Source: Apteryx mantelli
Lineage: Eukaryota > Chordata > Aves > Apterygiformes > Apterygidae
Direction of reading: 5' to 3'
Assembly (NCBI RefSeq): GCF_036417845.1
Contig: NC_090020.1
Span: forward strand, 41,090,425-41,154,424
DNA: 64,000 nt
Shown: piece by piece, positions 12,904-23,700 of the stretch
How the letters are laid out: every line of letters starts with the position of its first letter
Numbering within the stretch: position 1 is the first letter of the stretch
Program-made: the position numbers and the translations under genes
Notes under the pieces: generated by a model
The model's database searches: none
What the model was told of the DNA's origin: nothing
The model's input: the letters and a program-made list of their open reading frames with translations, nothing else

Positions 12904-12933
12904 CTCGTTGTTGAGGTTCAGCACGGGCGCCAT
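12904..12933 (-). CDS. SRFBP1: SRFBP1 exon 1, coding part (10 codons)
   Basis: On the minus strand the sequence CACCATGG gives a strong Kozak start at 12933. The frame reads MAPVLNLNNE and stops being exonic at a canonical donor, GAG then GTGAGA, at 12903, leaving a phase-0 junction. Human SRFBP1, as I remember it, starts MAQPGT then LNLNNEV, and its next residues (VKMRKEVKRIR) would begin exon 2, so LNLNNE lines up exactly with the splice point. SRFBP1 (p49/STRAP) is a nuclear protein of the BUD22 family that binds serum response factor and is linked to ribosome biogenesis and SRF-dependent transcription. The exon sits in the middle of the only CpG island in the window. The rest of the protein, including the BUD22 domain, is not visible and should lie left of position 1. 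The call rests on ten residues plus start, donor and island context, so another gene with a similar N-terminus cannot be excluded. Confidence 0.72.
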
Positions 12934-13062
12934 GGTGCCGGTGCCGGCCCCGCCGCGGGAAGGGGGAGCCGCCGCCGCCGCAGGGCGCCCAGCTTCACCC
13001 ACGCCGTTTCAAAGGCAGCGCGAAGCGAAAGTGCGCGCAGGCGCCGCCCGCCTCGTGGCAGG

Positions 13063-13122
13063 GCCACTCTAGGCCGAGCCTCGATGGTGAGAGCCGCTCT
13101 AGGCCAACCCTCGAAGGCCGAG
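13063..13122. repeat. 30-bp tandem duplication in the promoter
   Basis: Two adjacent 30-bp units start at 13,063 and 13,093. Both have the form GCC(A/G)CTCTAGGCC followed by a CCTCGA core. They differ at several positions, so the duplication is not very recent. The repeat lies just upstream of the expected SRFBP1 start site, inside the CpG island. Confidence 0.8.
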
Positions 13123-13134
13123 GTCCTCCGACGT

Positions 13135-13140
13135 TGACGT
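13135..13140 (+). promoter_or_regulatory. CRE-like TGACGT site
   Basis: TGACGT is present next to a second ACGT (ACGTTGACGT at 13,131-13,140), about 200 bp upstream of the SRFBP1 start codon. CREB/ATF proteins bind TGACGT half-sites, often in CpG-island promoters. Function is inferred from position only. Confidence 0.3.
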
Positions 13141-13227
13141 GCTCCGCCCCAGCGGTGCGTTTGCCGGGTGGCGCGTGCGCGTCTTGCTCCGCTGCGGGCG
13201 GTTAACGGTCGCGCTCGCGCCGCTCTT

Positions 13228-13253
13228 CCCTCTCTCCCTCCCCCTCCCCCCCC
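13228..13253 (-). promoter_or_regulatory. G-quadruplex-capable tract
   Basis: The minus strand carries four runs of at least three G with short spacers (plus-strand C runs at 13,228-13,230, 13,236-13,238, 13,240-13,244 and 13,246-13,253). This fits the usual G4 pattern and lies on the sense strand of SRFBP1, roughly 300 bp upstream of its start codon. On the plus strand the same tract plus CAG at 13,255-13,257 also looks like a 3' splice acceptor. Confidence 0.55.
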
Positions 13254-13330
13254 TCAGCCTCTGCTCGCGCGGGGCTGCCGGGGTTCGGTGCCTTCGAGAA
13301 GTTTCCCTCGCTCAGGGCTGAGGTGACCGT

Positions 13331-16300
13331 TAGGGAGTCTCGACAGCCCCCATGCACCTGCCGCGTCAGCCTTCCACGGGAGTCTCGTTTCCTTAAGAAA
13401 TCGGGTAAAGAGGGCTTTTTTTCTGATTCGTAAGGGGTTATAAACTACACTCATAAGAAAACGATTCCAATCTGACGTGCCTGAAGCTCACTTTGCACAG
13501 TTCTTTGAAAACAGCTTGCCAAATCAGAGCTTGAAAGTTAAGCTTTAAACTATTGTATTTATGCCCCTACATTGTGTCTTCAACCTAAGACCTAAAAAGT
13601 TAAAGATGGACATCTCTAAATCCTTAAGGAGCCATCTTTTCCTCTGAATAATTTATAATCTTTTAAGTAATCTAGCATTTTTTGCACCTTGTTAGTCTCA
13701 TGAAATTATCACAACAAAGGTTATGTGAATGAACACTGGTATGTTTCTAGACTTTGCTTTATTCTTCTCCCTTTTCCCTATGAAACAAAAACAACTGGTT
13801 TCAAACTAATTTTAAATCTTCAGACTAATTTTCTTCATTTGTGCAGAAGGCAGAGTATGGATTGTACAGAAATTAAGTCACTTGAAGCCTTAGTTCTGTA
13901 AAAATTTACAGACACAACATTATGCATTTTAGGTAGCTGTAGTGAAGTGAAGCTGAGCGTGTGTTTTAGATTTTGCAAGATCTCAGTCTAAATTTGGCAA
14001 AGCTTCACCGATCTTTTTTCACATTATTTCCAATTTATTGTGCTAAAAGGAATTGTTATTGTCTTAGATTATTACAGATATTTTTCTATTTTATTCAAAT
14101 GGAATTTTTGCAGGGCTCATGCCTGAAAATTAAGCATGTCTTAGCATGCATAGAAAATGATTCTGTTACTGTTTCACATTCCGTTTATCTGTTGCAGTAT
14201 TCAAAATATTTGAGATCATATTTGAAAATATTTGAGGAAACTGTTTTAAATATAGCGACTAGAAACATTTTTGTTTATACAAATAAAATCAGAGAATTCT
14301 TTGGATGTTCACCAACAGCTAGCTGGCCCCTGGGCGGCACTGTTGAGCCTAGAATTCTTTTGCTTTGAAGTTAAAGAACAAAATTGAAACTGGTACCTGC
14401 TGTCTCTAATACCTAGGCTGCAGGATCTAGCATTTAGATATGGTTATATTTTGATGTTTGGTTTCTAACTGGTGGTCAGGCATCCCCTCTAAGCGAACTG
14501 CAGCTAGATCATCTTTGACTGTAATTTTTATTGAGTCTTACAGGCAAGTAGGTTCAGGCCGGGCTAGTCCTTCAAGTTCAGTAGCAATCAATGTCTCATT
14601 TAGATCAGTAAAGAGCCAACAGAAATTGCTTTGAATCCATTCCTTCAAATGTGGTAAAGATACTTTATTCCAACAGGAGCTGAATTTCAGATTAAACGTG
14701 CAACTGAGGTTGGTAAGAATACTTTGACTTACTGGAAGTAAGAGGTATTTATCACAGCTGCTGTTTTGGGTAAGTTCTGACTTGGGCAATTATATCGTGC
14801 CTACCTGAAGTCAGCCAACTATCTTATAATATTCTTTGCCTTTTAGTACCATCTATGGCAAGCAGTGTATAGCGTTCCACATCAGAAGTAGCTGAATTTA
14901 ATTATGACTGCTTATAAAGCAGGTTTGGACGAGGTGTACTCTATACAATCCAAATCTATATATCTTTAAAAATTAATATAATCTCATATCTAGACTGGAT
15001 TTGTAGGCACTGAATGTAAAATTGGAATCAGAAATTCAATAAGGAAAGATCTGCCAAGGAAAATAAAGAGGTGTTTCCCTTTGTCTTGATTTTTCGTCCA
15101 AAATGAATTCCTTAAATATGCCAGTCTAAATTTTCTTCACATACCTTAGCACAGAGGAAGACAAAAGGGTGCCAAGGAGCCAGCTACAACTCCCTGATTC
15201 CAGCCAGTGCAGGCCTGGCTTTACATGAATTAGAATTGTTCCCTGACCCTCCAGCCAGGAGAGTCCGGGATGATAACTTCAATTTTGCTTTCTGTTTCCT
15301 CTGGACAGTGAAATGATTTGCTCTGGACGTTTCACACGAACCCTGAAGACATACTTCTGGACCTTCTTCCTCCAAAAAGTTTGTTTTCTTGTTATTCACT
15401 TAGGCTCTGACAAAAATATGTTTTTCATTTGCTTTTGCTTTTCTCTTCTTAAACTTCAGCAGCCTTCCAGAGTTTAGAATCAGCATGCCTCACAGCTGGT
15501 TCACTGTCTCCTTGCCGTACTGGTTTTTGACTTTTAAATTCAGTCTAAGTCAAGATTTTCTTGTCAGCTTGTCATAGTCAGGGTGCTTTGAGGCATTGCC
15601 CCATATAACACTTCCATACTTTGATGCTTTTTTCTGACCTTTTTTCCTATCACGTCAGTATTTCAGTCAGATATTTTGGCATGCTTTCTCAGTGTTTGAA
15701 CACATTTCTCTGGACTGTTGTCCTCTCTGCTTTGAGAAGCACTGAATGTATGTGTGTGGTAAGGCAGCATATAGGTACAGGACAAGCTAGGGGAGTAGGG
15801 GTGGTAAACTATTAAAGGAACAAGGGCGTTAGACTGGGTTACTTTTCCATTGCTTTACCTTAGCACTATCCAATACAGCACATGCTCCCCTGGCTTATGT
15901 GATGTGGTAGCAGCTGTGCAGACCACCTTACAGATACATCTGGCCTTAATCCCAGGAGTCATGCACATAAATCATATTTTTGGGATACAGATTAAAATTT
16001 GCAATTAATACAGACAGTTGTGGTTGTATGCACAGTATAGACATAATGAAATATGTATTAAGTGCATTTTATATCGAAAGTCACAATAAATAAATTTTAG
16101 CTGTTTCAATTAATTTCTGTTCATTTTTTGTGAACCAAATTTGAGAAGTCAACATGTTTCAAAGAATGAAAGAGCAGATAAAGTTAGCCAAACATTGAGG
16201 ACCACAAAAGTGGAAGGTTTTGCACAGCTGCAACTTGCAGCTTCCTGTATTGCAGCTTGCATTCTGATTTTTCCCAGAGGAATTTCTTTTTAGTGATAAC

Positions 16301-18890
16301 AAAACATCTGTTCTGGACTTGCTCCTTTTTCTTTTATTGGAAATTATAATGGAACTTAAAGGATCTGTCTGAAATTGGGATCCCTTTTGTGCTCAGCGCT
16401 CTGCATATGTGTAGTGTGAGACTATTTCTGCATCACACTAGCAACTGAATAAAGCCAGATAGGCTAGTGATACTGCTGCTTATAAAAGGGAAATGTAGCA
16501 TATAGAAATTATTAAGCGATTTATCATAGGTTGGAGAAGAAAACTATGAGCATTAAGCATTTAAACTTAACGTCCCAGATCTGAGTTCACCACAAGATCA
16601 TCATTCCATTACACTAAGATATTCTTTATACTCAAGAATGTTTTTGGAATTTAAGAGCTCAGTGGTACTGTGGCTGTATGTTTAATGGATTCTAAGTGAG
16701 AATGAGTCTCAAAATTAATTCTGCTCCTTTAATAATGAATGGATGTGAACACTTTGGGTGGAAATACAGTGAAATGAAAAATAATTTTACTGAAGAGCAT
16801 TTAATAGTGTATACATAACAAGGGTATTAGCTGATAAACACTCAATAGTTGACAGATCTGAGCGTGATGAAACAAAAATTTTTAGGAAGAAGGTAGTAAG
16901 AAAAATAAGTCTGCAATAAGAAGTGCCAACACCTATTTTTGTATTCTGTCCTAAAAAAGTCAAGAGAACTCATTTAGCAAAAACTTTTCATTGAATACCA
17001 AGGACATTTTTTAAATATATTTTTCAATCTTTTTCTTACATAAATGGGAATTCACATTTCAATACTATTATTAAATTATTAACCAACTTCACTATGTATT
17101 TGTTATATGGCTTGTTAATGTGTTAAAAACAGTCAGTTGCATTTTTTAACTACTGTCTTTCTAAAGAGTTCAGTGGATTTTTGGTGTCAATTGACTTCAT
17201 TAAGTTAGCCATATTATACCAATTACATAATACAACACACAGTTAACTGGAAATAGTGACCCTGGGATTTTGCAGCATGTTAGCTGGACTAGAATAAGAT
17301 CCAGCTATAACTGGGCTCATAATTATATTTATGACATACTAAATCCTGTGTGCTGAGAACAGAATATAACAAACTTGAAAGCATTTTTTACATGTTGAAT
17401 TTACTGTTATTTTTGATCTGTCAGGCCAAGACTTTGTAAAAGTTTAAAATTAAAATATTAAATATGGAAAAAGCTAGAAAGACTCCAAGAAAGGAGTAAT
17501 ATTGTCTGGTATAGAAAATTTTGCAGCAGTTTGTTCTGTCAATACATCCAACTGAAATTTTTATGTAAAGGTATTCCAAAAAAGTGACAGTAACAGCCAA
17601 AGCACAGAGTAAAGCTTCTTCCTGAGAGGCAGGTGTCAGCATTTCTAAGGCAGTAAAAAGCATATTTGGAAATATTAAATATGCTCTTTCAAATACTCCT
17701 AAGAAATTGAGATTCTTTAAAGTATAGAAGTTTTTTTGGCAACTGTTAAAGGCACTGACAGAGAAGAAGGAGCATGTAATCATCATTTTTGTGCAAAGGA
17801 TTATTGTGTTTCATAATTGCTAATTTCCTTTTTTGTGTTTCCTAATTTAATTCTGTTTTAATATAGCTTTGTCCCTGTTTTCATACTACCTTGCATTCTT
17901 GTTAATAATGCTGAGCTAGCACAGTAGAGCCTTTTCCTTATGCCAGAATATGTTCCAATTGCAGTACTAACTTCTTTGCTAGATACATGAATGCAATCTC
18001 ATTTAAAAAATAAACCTGACGTTAATTACTTCAGTGGGACTAGAATGCCAAGTCATGCAGCGGGATCTGACAATACTAAGTGTGGTAGAAACACAGAACA
18101 AAAAGGTGCTTCTTACATCAAAAAATCTAAAATTCAAAGATGAAACAGGGGACAAGAAACAGAATACCCCAAGTTAACAGTGAAACAGCCAGAGATGCTC
18201 TGGGCATTGGCAAATAAGGCAATTGTCCAGAGAGAACTAACACTAGGAGTACTAAAACCTCTGTAACTACAATGCTTTTTTTGCATATGCCAGAGTCCTG
18301 GTGCTTCTGCCAGCAGAGGACTCGGGGTGTATCATTTAATATTTACTCACATGGGCAAGGGGTCTCCTTTCAGCAGCAGCAATCGCTGTCCCGTTTGCTA
18401 TCCTCTGTTGGTAATGACAGAAGAAGCAACCTGATGGGTCTCCCCCTGCTTCTCCATGCTAGCTCTGTTGCTTCTGCTGACCTGGTACCTTTCTCAGGCA
18501 AGAACAGCTTAGTCTAAGCTCCTCATTCTCAGAGAGACAGATATCCCCCATGTTTCTGAGAAGCTTAGAGCAACCCATGGAAACATTACTGGTGAGCATA
18601 AGGAGCAGTGATCAGAGCACTGTGGCTGCCTAACTGTATGAAGTATACATCTACATAATATATTGCAAACAGACATGAGTGTGCCTTCTCCCATTTCAAA
18701 TAATGTTGCTTGTTTTGCTCTGAGCTGACCAGAAGCCATGTGAATGTGGTCTTCATGGCTGTATTATTTGCATGAATTAATGAGCAATACTGAGAGACAG
18801 ACCTCATGTTTGCCACTACTCACTCACCTTACCATAATAACTGTATTCTCACAGCTTTCTGTCGACACCAGTAATGACTGGGAAAGAATG
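13331..18890. other. Intergenic sequence upstream of SRFBP1
   Basis: AT-rich unique sequence. The largest frame (13,973-14,368, plus, 131 codons) has no recognisable domain and an amino-acid mix typical of chance translation of AT-rich DNA. Frames at 14,538-14,789, 15,184-15,399 and 17,421-17,786 on the minus strand are similar. A transcript divergent from the CpG island is possible but no exon can be demonstrated. Confidence 0.55.
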
Positions 18891-18899
18891 TTAGGATCT

Positions 18900-20040
18900 T
18901 TAAAGTGAAGATAAGAAGCTTGTATTTAACACATGAGGAAGGCTGCAAAGAGAAGGGTAGCAGGGTGTGGATTACTGTCTAAGATAGTGATCTTAGTGTA
19001 CAGTGCCAAGGGGTAAAACTGTATTTTTCGAGGCCAGGAACAAGGATGTGGCAGTTAACTGTAATACAAAAGTTGTAACAGAAACCTGGCTGAGAGTATT
19101 AGCTCCGTGAATGGATGTGAAAGATGATATGTTAGAGATAAAATCATAAAGATTTAGCCAACAAAGTTCTCTGACTATACAGAGAGAGGGTGAAGTCAAA
19201 GGTGATGTCCAGTGTATGTCTATCAAAAGGATTGTGCTGCTTTTATCACTCAGGAAGAATGTGGGAGAAATGGCTGGAGGGTAAAATTAGGAATGGTAGC
19301 CTAGTTGATGATTAGAGCTGGCAAGATAGCAGAAAGACAGGCTGACACTGAGTTTGACTGGGGGACAAATTTGGAATAGAAAGCTGCATCTGTAAGTTTT
19401 CAGCCCAGAGATGACTGTTGAATTTGTGATTGCAGAAAAGGTTTCTCAAAGGTAAGCTTCAGGTGGAGAAAAGGAGAAAGGACAGAGTTCTCTCCAATCC
19501 CTTGTAGGAGGATCATTTGAAAAGTAAGCTGCAGAAGCATTTAAAGAGATGAGCAGAAGCTACATGAGAATTCAGTATCAAGATTAAAGAGTGTGGTGAT
19601 TTGTCACAGCACACACAAAATTGACCAGCTGGGAAAGATGAGAGTGGAGAAATGTGTCTGGCTTTGCTCAGAGAGAGATTGTTGCAATTAGGAGTAAAAG
19701 ATGCAACAGAGTAGTGTAATATATATGGCACCTTGGATGAAAGCTAGATAGGAGGAGTCTTAATCTGGAGTCACTGGAAATGAATTCTGTGTGGAAGTGG
19801 GAGATGGTGCACTCAAAAAGCTTTGAGATGGAGGGAAATGGGATTATGGGTCAGTAGCTGGAGTGACTGGTGGGATTAATGTGGCTGTCTACAGAATGTT
19901 TGTACCGTAAAGAAAAAGACCTGAAGAGAGTGAGTGGGCAAGCAAATGGACAGACAATGGGATGAAACTGGAAGTAATCTTGGGGTCATGAGGGCAAATA
20001 GAGAGGTCTGAAGAGGTGAGTAGACAAGAAACTTCTTTGC
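18900..20040 (-). mobile_element. Ancient L2-type LINE fragment, reverse-transcriptase part of ORF2, antisense
   Basis: The plus strand is purine-rich and, segment after segment, parallels the antisense of L2 ORF2 as I remember it. At 19,040-19,210 it matches the C-terminal RT/thumb part (frame 18,993-19,226 minus, with ISNISSFTSIHGANTL and a decayed TTFVLQLTATSLFLA). At 19,388-19,480 it matches the stretch that encodes the catalytic YADD loop and the sequence before it, although the YADD codons themselves are degraded. At 19,590-19,700 and 19,820-20,030 it matches more N-terminal RT sequence. The order is collinear, so this is one truncated copy on the minus strand with many indels and stops. 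L2 is long dead in birds, and the copy shows matching divergence. A related CR1-clade family is the alternative. Confidence 0.72.
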
Positions 20041-20661
20041 CAAAACAGAAGCGAATTTAACATGTGAGGAATGATGTTAATTACTTATAAGAAAATAAAA
20101 AATAAAGCATCATAATTTAATTGCACTACGACAATTCAGAAGTTATTTTATTGCACGATTTAAATTTTGTAAACATAAATTTTCTATGTAAAAAGGGCTG
20201 AAGGCCAAAGTTCATCCCGTCTAATACCAGGGATTAAAACAAGATGCTTAATTAGAAGTCAAATCAGCATTAGTTGTCCCCACTAAGATAGTAGTTAAAC
20301 TCAGCCAAGATTTCTCTGTTGAGAATAAAAAGAGTCTAGTATGAGTAGATTCTTAACTTAAATGCCTCAATTAAAAGCTTCGTTTGGTGGGATGAACCTT
20401 TACATAGGTATCTAGTTATTGTAGGTGGGAAGAAAATCTCAGAAATGTGAAGAGTGTAATTGGTATTGAGTGTCTGCTTAAGTCTGAAATAAACAGATGT
20501 AGTTTACATCAGATATCACAGGAAAGTGATTCTTGAGTGGGCCTAGTAGTATTAAAAATCAGTACTTGCAACACTCTCATCCTTCATCAAATTAATGTAC
20601 AGAAGCAGTCGTGGGATTGGGATCTGCATAAGTCTATTCCAAGGGACATCTAACTAATGAA
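20041..20661. other. Intergenic sequence, nothing recognised
   Basis: AT-rich sequence between the LINE fragment and the CT microsatellite. Confidence 0.6.
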
Positions 20662-20683
20662 TCTCTCTCTCTCTCTCTCTCTC

Positions 20684-20732
<49 letters not shown>
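20662..20732 (+). repeat. (CT)n microsatellite, about 70 bp
   Basis: A CT dinucleotide run with two short interruptions (TCCT). The minus strand is pure GA. It creates the Leu/Ser-repeat frame at 20,657-20,854, which is not a gene. Confidence 0.95.
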
Positions 20733-20733
<1 letters not shown>

Positions 20734-23700
20734 TTACCCTTTTAAAACTGATCCAGCAGTTAAGTCTGTGGAACTAAGCAGAATTCAGCCAAGATTCATC
20801 CTTAGGAGGAGCCAAGTCCAAGCAACTCATCAAACTCCAAAGACCAGGAGCTGACTTAAAGTTGTTTACTGGAGTCTGCATGCTTTGTAAGTGAAGCCTT
20901 AGTTTGGTAATGCAAATGATCATCTATTTCATAATGAGCGTACTGCTTTGGAATTGGATATCTGCACAGTGTTATTAAGTGATAATTAATGAGAATCCCA
21001 TTTTAGAGTTGATACTTATCATAGTTTTGATATATCAAGAAAGATAACAGACACAGAAGAAAGAATTTCTAAAGGCATAAGTTCCCTGAATTTCTTTCAG
21101 TCTACTAATTAACAACTGGTTTTACCGGAATGTTCAAAAGATTGTAGTGTCTTAGCTTAAGCTTGTTAAAGGGATTGTTTCATCATATGCTGTTCTCCAT
21201 TTAAACTGAATTTGTAGTAGGAAAAAAATACAGTTATGTTTTTAAAGAAAATCAGCAAAGTGTCAGCTAAGGTCTAGAATACAACGTGTCTTCCTAAACT
21301 AATTATTCACAATAGTTTCTTAGAATGATAACTTTTTCTGTTACTGACCTTCTGGCTTGAAAGAAACAGGTGCTGGAGCATATGTTATGCAGTGACCATA
21401 ACCATTTACAGAACTGAGGTTGGATTTTAAAATGTTTGTATGGGTAACTAAGAGCATGAGTAAAAGTGGCAGTATTAGGTGCACACTGTGTTTTAAATTC
21501 TCATTACACGTATTTCATAAGCTGTTTTTATGTGCATTCCCCTGGCCATCTGTTATAGCCCTGAACAGAAAAATACATATCCAGACAATTTAAAAATAGG
21601 CATTATATAACAGATGGCTTGTAGCAACTTGAGAGCAGCAAGCTCTGCTTTAAATATGGAAAGAAAATCCCTTATACTGGGATATATATGGGAAGAATAT
21701 CCTATATGAAATCCATATAATGCTAAAATGTGTGTACTCTCCCATTTTGAGTATTCTCTACTCTACTCTTTTGTGTACCAAAGTGTACTCTCTCATTTGT
21801 AGTAACCAATTTTCAAAGATGAATGCATCATTTTTTAATTAAAAAGAATAAAAGATTAAAACTACATTTTGGATAACCTCTCTGCAAAATGTGAGTTATA
21901 AAACAAACTTTTTTGTTTTATACAACTTACAGGAAAACAAAAACTAGGACACTTTATGTTTAAAAAATATTTTACAAGGTACTGGCTTAAAAATAATTTA
22001 CAATTAAATCTAAAAATGCAATTTGAAGCTAATGTTCATCTTCAAAAACAATTTTGTGTTGTAGCTTTGAGAGTGAGAGTCTGTAGTGGAAATTCTGACT
22101 GATGAATCTGTAACTTCAGCAATGTTAGCAGAACTGTGTTTTGGATCTTTTATAAATGGGGTTGAAAAATACAGATGAAAAATTAATGTCTTCTTATTTT
22201 ACAAGGTTGTATCTTCTGCACAATCAGCAAAAGGGTTTAATTTAAAACCACTCTGCATCTTTTTTAAAGTGCACATTATGTGATATACCATAAGTTTATG
22301 TAACACGTGATCCCTTGGCAAAGATTAAACTTGCACAGTTTCCAAGCCACAAAATGATGGAAAAAATCTGATGGCTTTCCAATGCCAACTAATTGCTAAG
22401 TGTGTGTTGTGAAACCAGTAAAAACTGGACATAATTTTCTGAATTCTAAAGACTTAGAATATATTATTTTTAACTTCAAATACATCTCTTTTTTTTTTTT
22501 CTGTATTACAGCAGTGTTTCAAAGAAACATCAGCGCTTACACGGTAGTTTGTGTATATTCAATTTGAAGAGAAGTGTTTATAGCCCAAAGTGCTTATAAA
22601 GGATTCACGCCATGATATTTATGCTATAGACACAGATACTCCTTATTTTTCAGCCTACAGCAAATTTATGTTACTGACTTTATTTTAAGTTTCAGTTTTG
22701 TCTTGTTTTCACTGAGAAACAAAATCTTTGTAGGAATTTATATATGAAAATTCCAGCAAGAAACAATTCATATTTCTTTATCTGTTCAACTGATTACTTC
22801 TAGTGTGTGAGATAATTAGATCTTTTAATTATACATTTCTTTGGGGCCTGGCTGTTCTGGAAAATCTAGCAAAATTGCATGTTAACAAACAAACTCACTC
22901 AAATTTTAACTCACCTTCAGTGTTACCGGAAGAACCAAAGATTACAGAGCTTTCTTAAAAATGATCTTTCAGAAATTTCTAATTAGAAAAAAAATAAAAA
23001 GCTTGTTTTTTCACTGTCACAGAGAGAGAACGGGAATGGGATTCATGAGCAATGGTGCATGGATTTTGAATACAGCTGAGCAACCCCTGCGGAAGGCAGT
23101 AGTTATTGCTTTCTCAGTTTGGGGCTCTAGTCTCTAGGTATTTCCCAGAGTTTGCAAGGTTGCTCAGGTTTTCCCTACTGCTTTCTCTTAGAAAACAGTA
23201 ACTGGGCATTCTTGGTTCTGTTTCATAGATTTTTCCAGTCAGTTATGAATTTTCATATGTAATGGTTTACCCACTTGCAAAAAATTCACAGTAAAAAATC
23301 ATTTTTGAAAAGAAGAAATAATTGGGTAAATATTACTTCATTCTTCATTTTCTAATGTTTACTCTACAGTACCTCTAGAACCCATATATGAATGTAAGAT
23401 TATCCATTTTAGTGATTGATTGTATAAGTGGAATAGGAAGGGTCATCAAGATAAATTCAAATTTTAGAATTTTTAGACAAAAGGAAGGGACATTCTGCTA
23501 ATTCAAGATACCTTGTCCTGGGGGAAGGCTAGTTACCACAGTCAGTAAAAAGTCTTAAATACTTCTATCTTGGGATAGGAGAAACTAAATAAGTAAGAAA
23601 AGTTCAGGCAGGCAGGCACACAGACTGAGGTTTCTGACTTGTTAATCTGATAATAATAACAAATCCTAGGGTGTCAGTAAGTTTTTGGTGTTTATTTTTC

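Larger units (their letters stand above)
12934..13180 (-). promoter_or_regulatory. SRFBP1 5' UTR and core promoter region
   Basis: Reading leftwards, this is the sequence directly upstream of the minus-strand start codon. There is no TATA box. A GGC/GCC trinucleotide run lies at 12,968-12,981 in what should be 5' UTR. Farther up are NRF1-like alternating GC stretches at about 13,031-13,045 and 13,171-13,180 (GCGCGTGCGC), a GC box (CCGCCC at 13,144-13,149) and a CRE-like TGACGT at 13,135-13,140. This is the usual make-up of a TATA-less CpG-island promoter. The transcription start site cannot be placed from sequence alone; roughly 13,000-13,060 would be typical. Confidence 0.55.
12640..13330. 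promoter_or_regulatory. CpG island
   Basis: CpG dinucleotides and G+C content rise abruptly from about 12,640, peak at 12,740-13,220 and fall back to AT-rich, CpG-poor sequence after about 13,330. No other part of the window has this density. The island covers the SRFBP1 start codon, its 5' UTR and about 400 bp upstream. The shape is that of a constitutively active, unmethylated housekeeping promoter. The many CpG-rich open frames here on both strands are composition effects, since stop codons are rare in GC-rich DNA. Confidence 0.88.

Noticed and set aside
12644-13072. 142-codon plus-strand ORF and 120-134-codon minus-strand ORFs in the CpG island
   Set aside because: Stop-poor GC-rich composition; they cross the SRFBP1 exon and its donor in the wrong frame.
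13352-13396. Short plus-strand frame after the island as a divergent gene's first exon
   Set aside because: Only 14 codons and then a stop, no donor inside it, no recognised protein.
13973-14368. 131-codon plus-strand ORF
   Set aside because: No domain, poor start context and chance-like composition rich in Phe, Leu, Ile and Lys.
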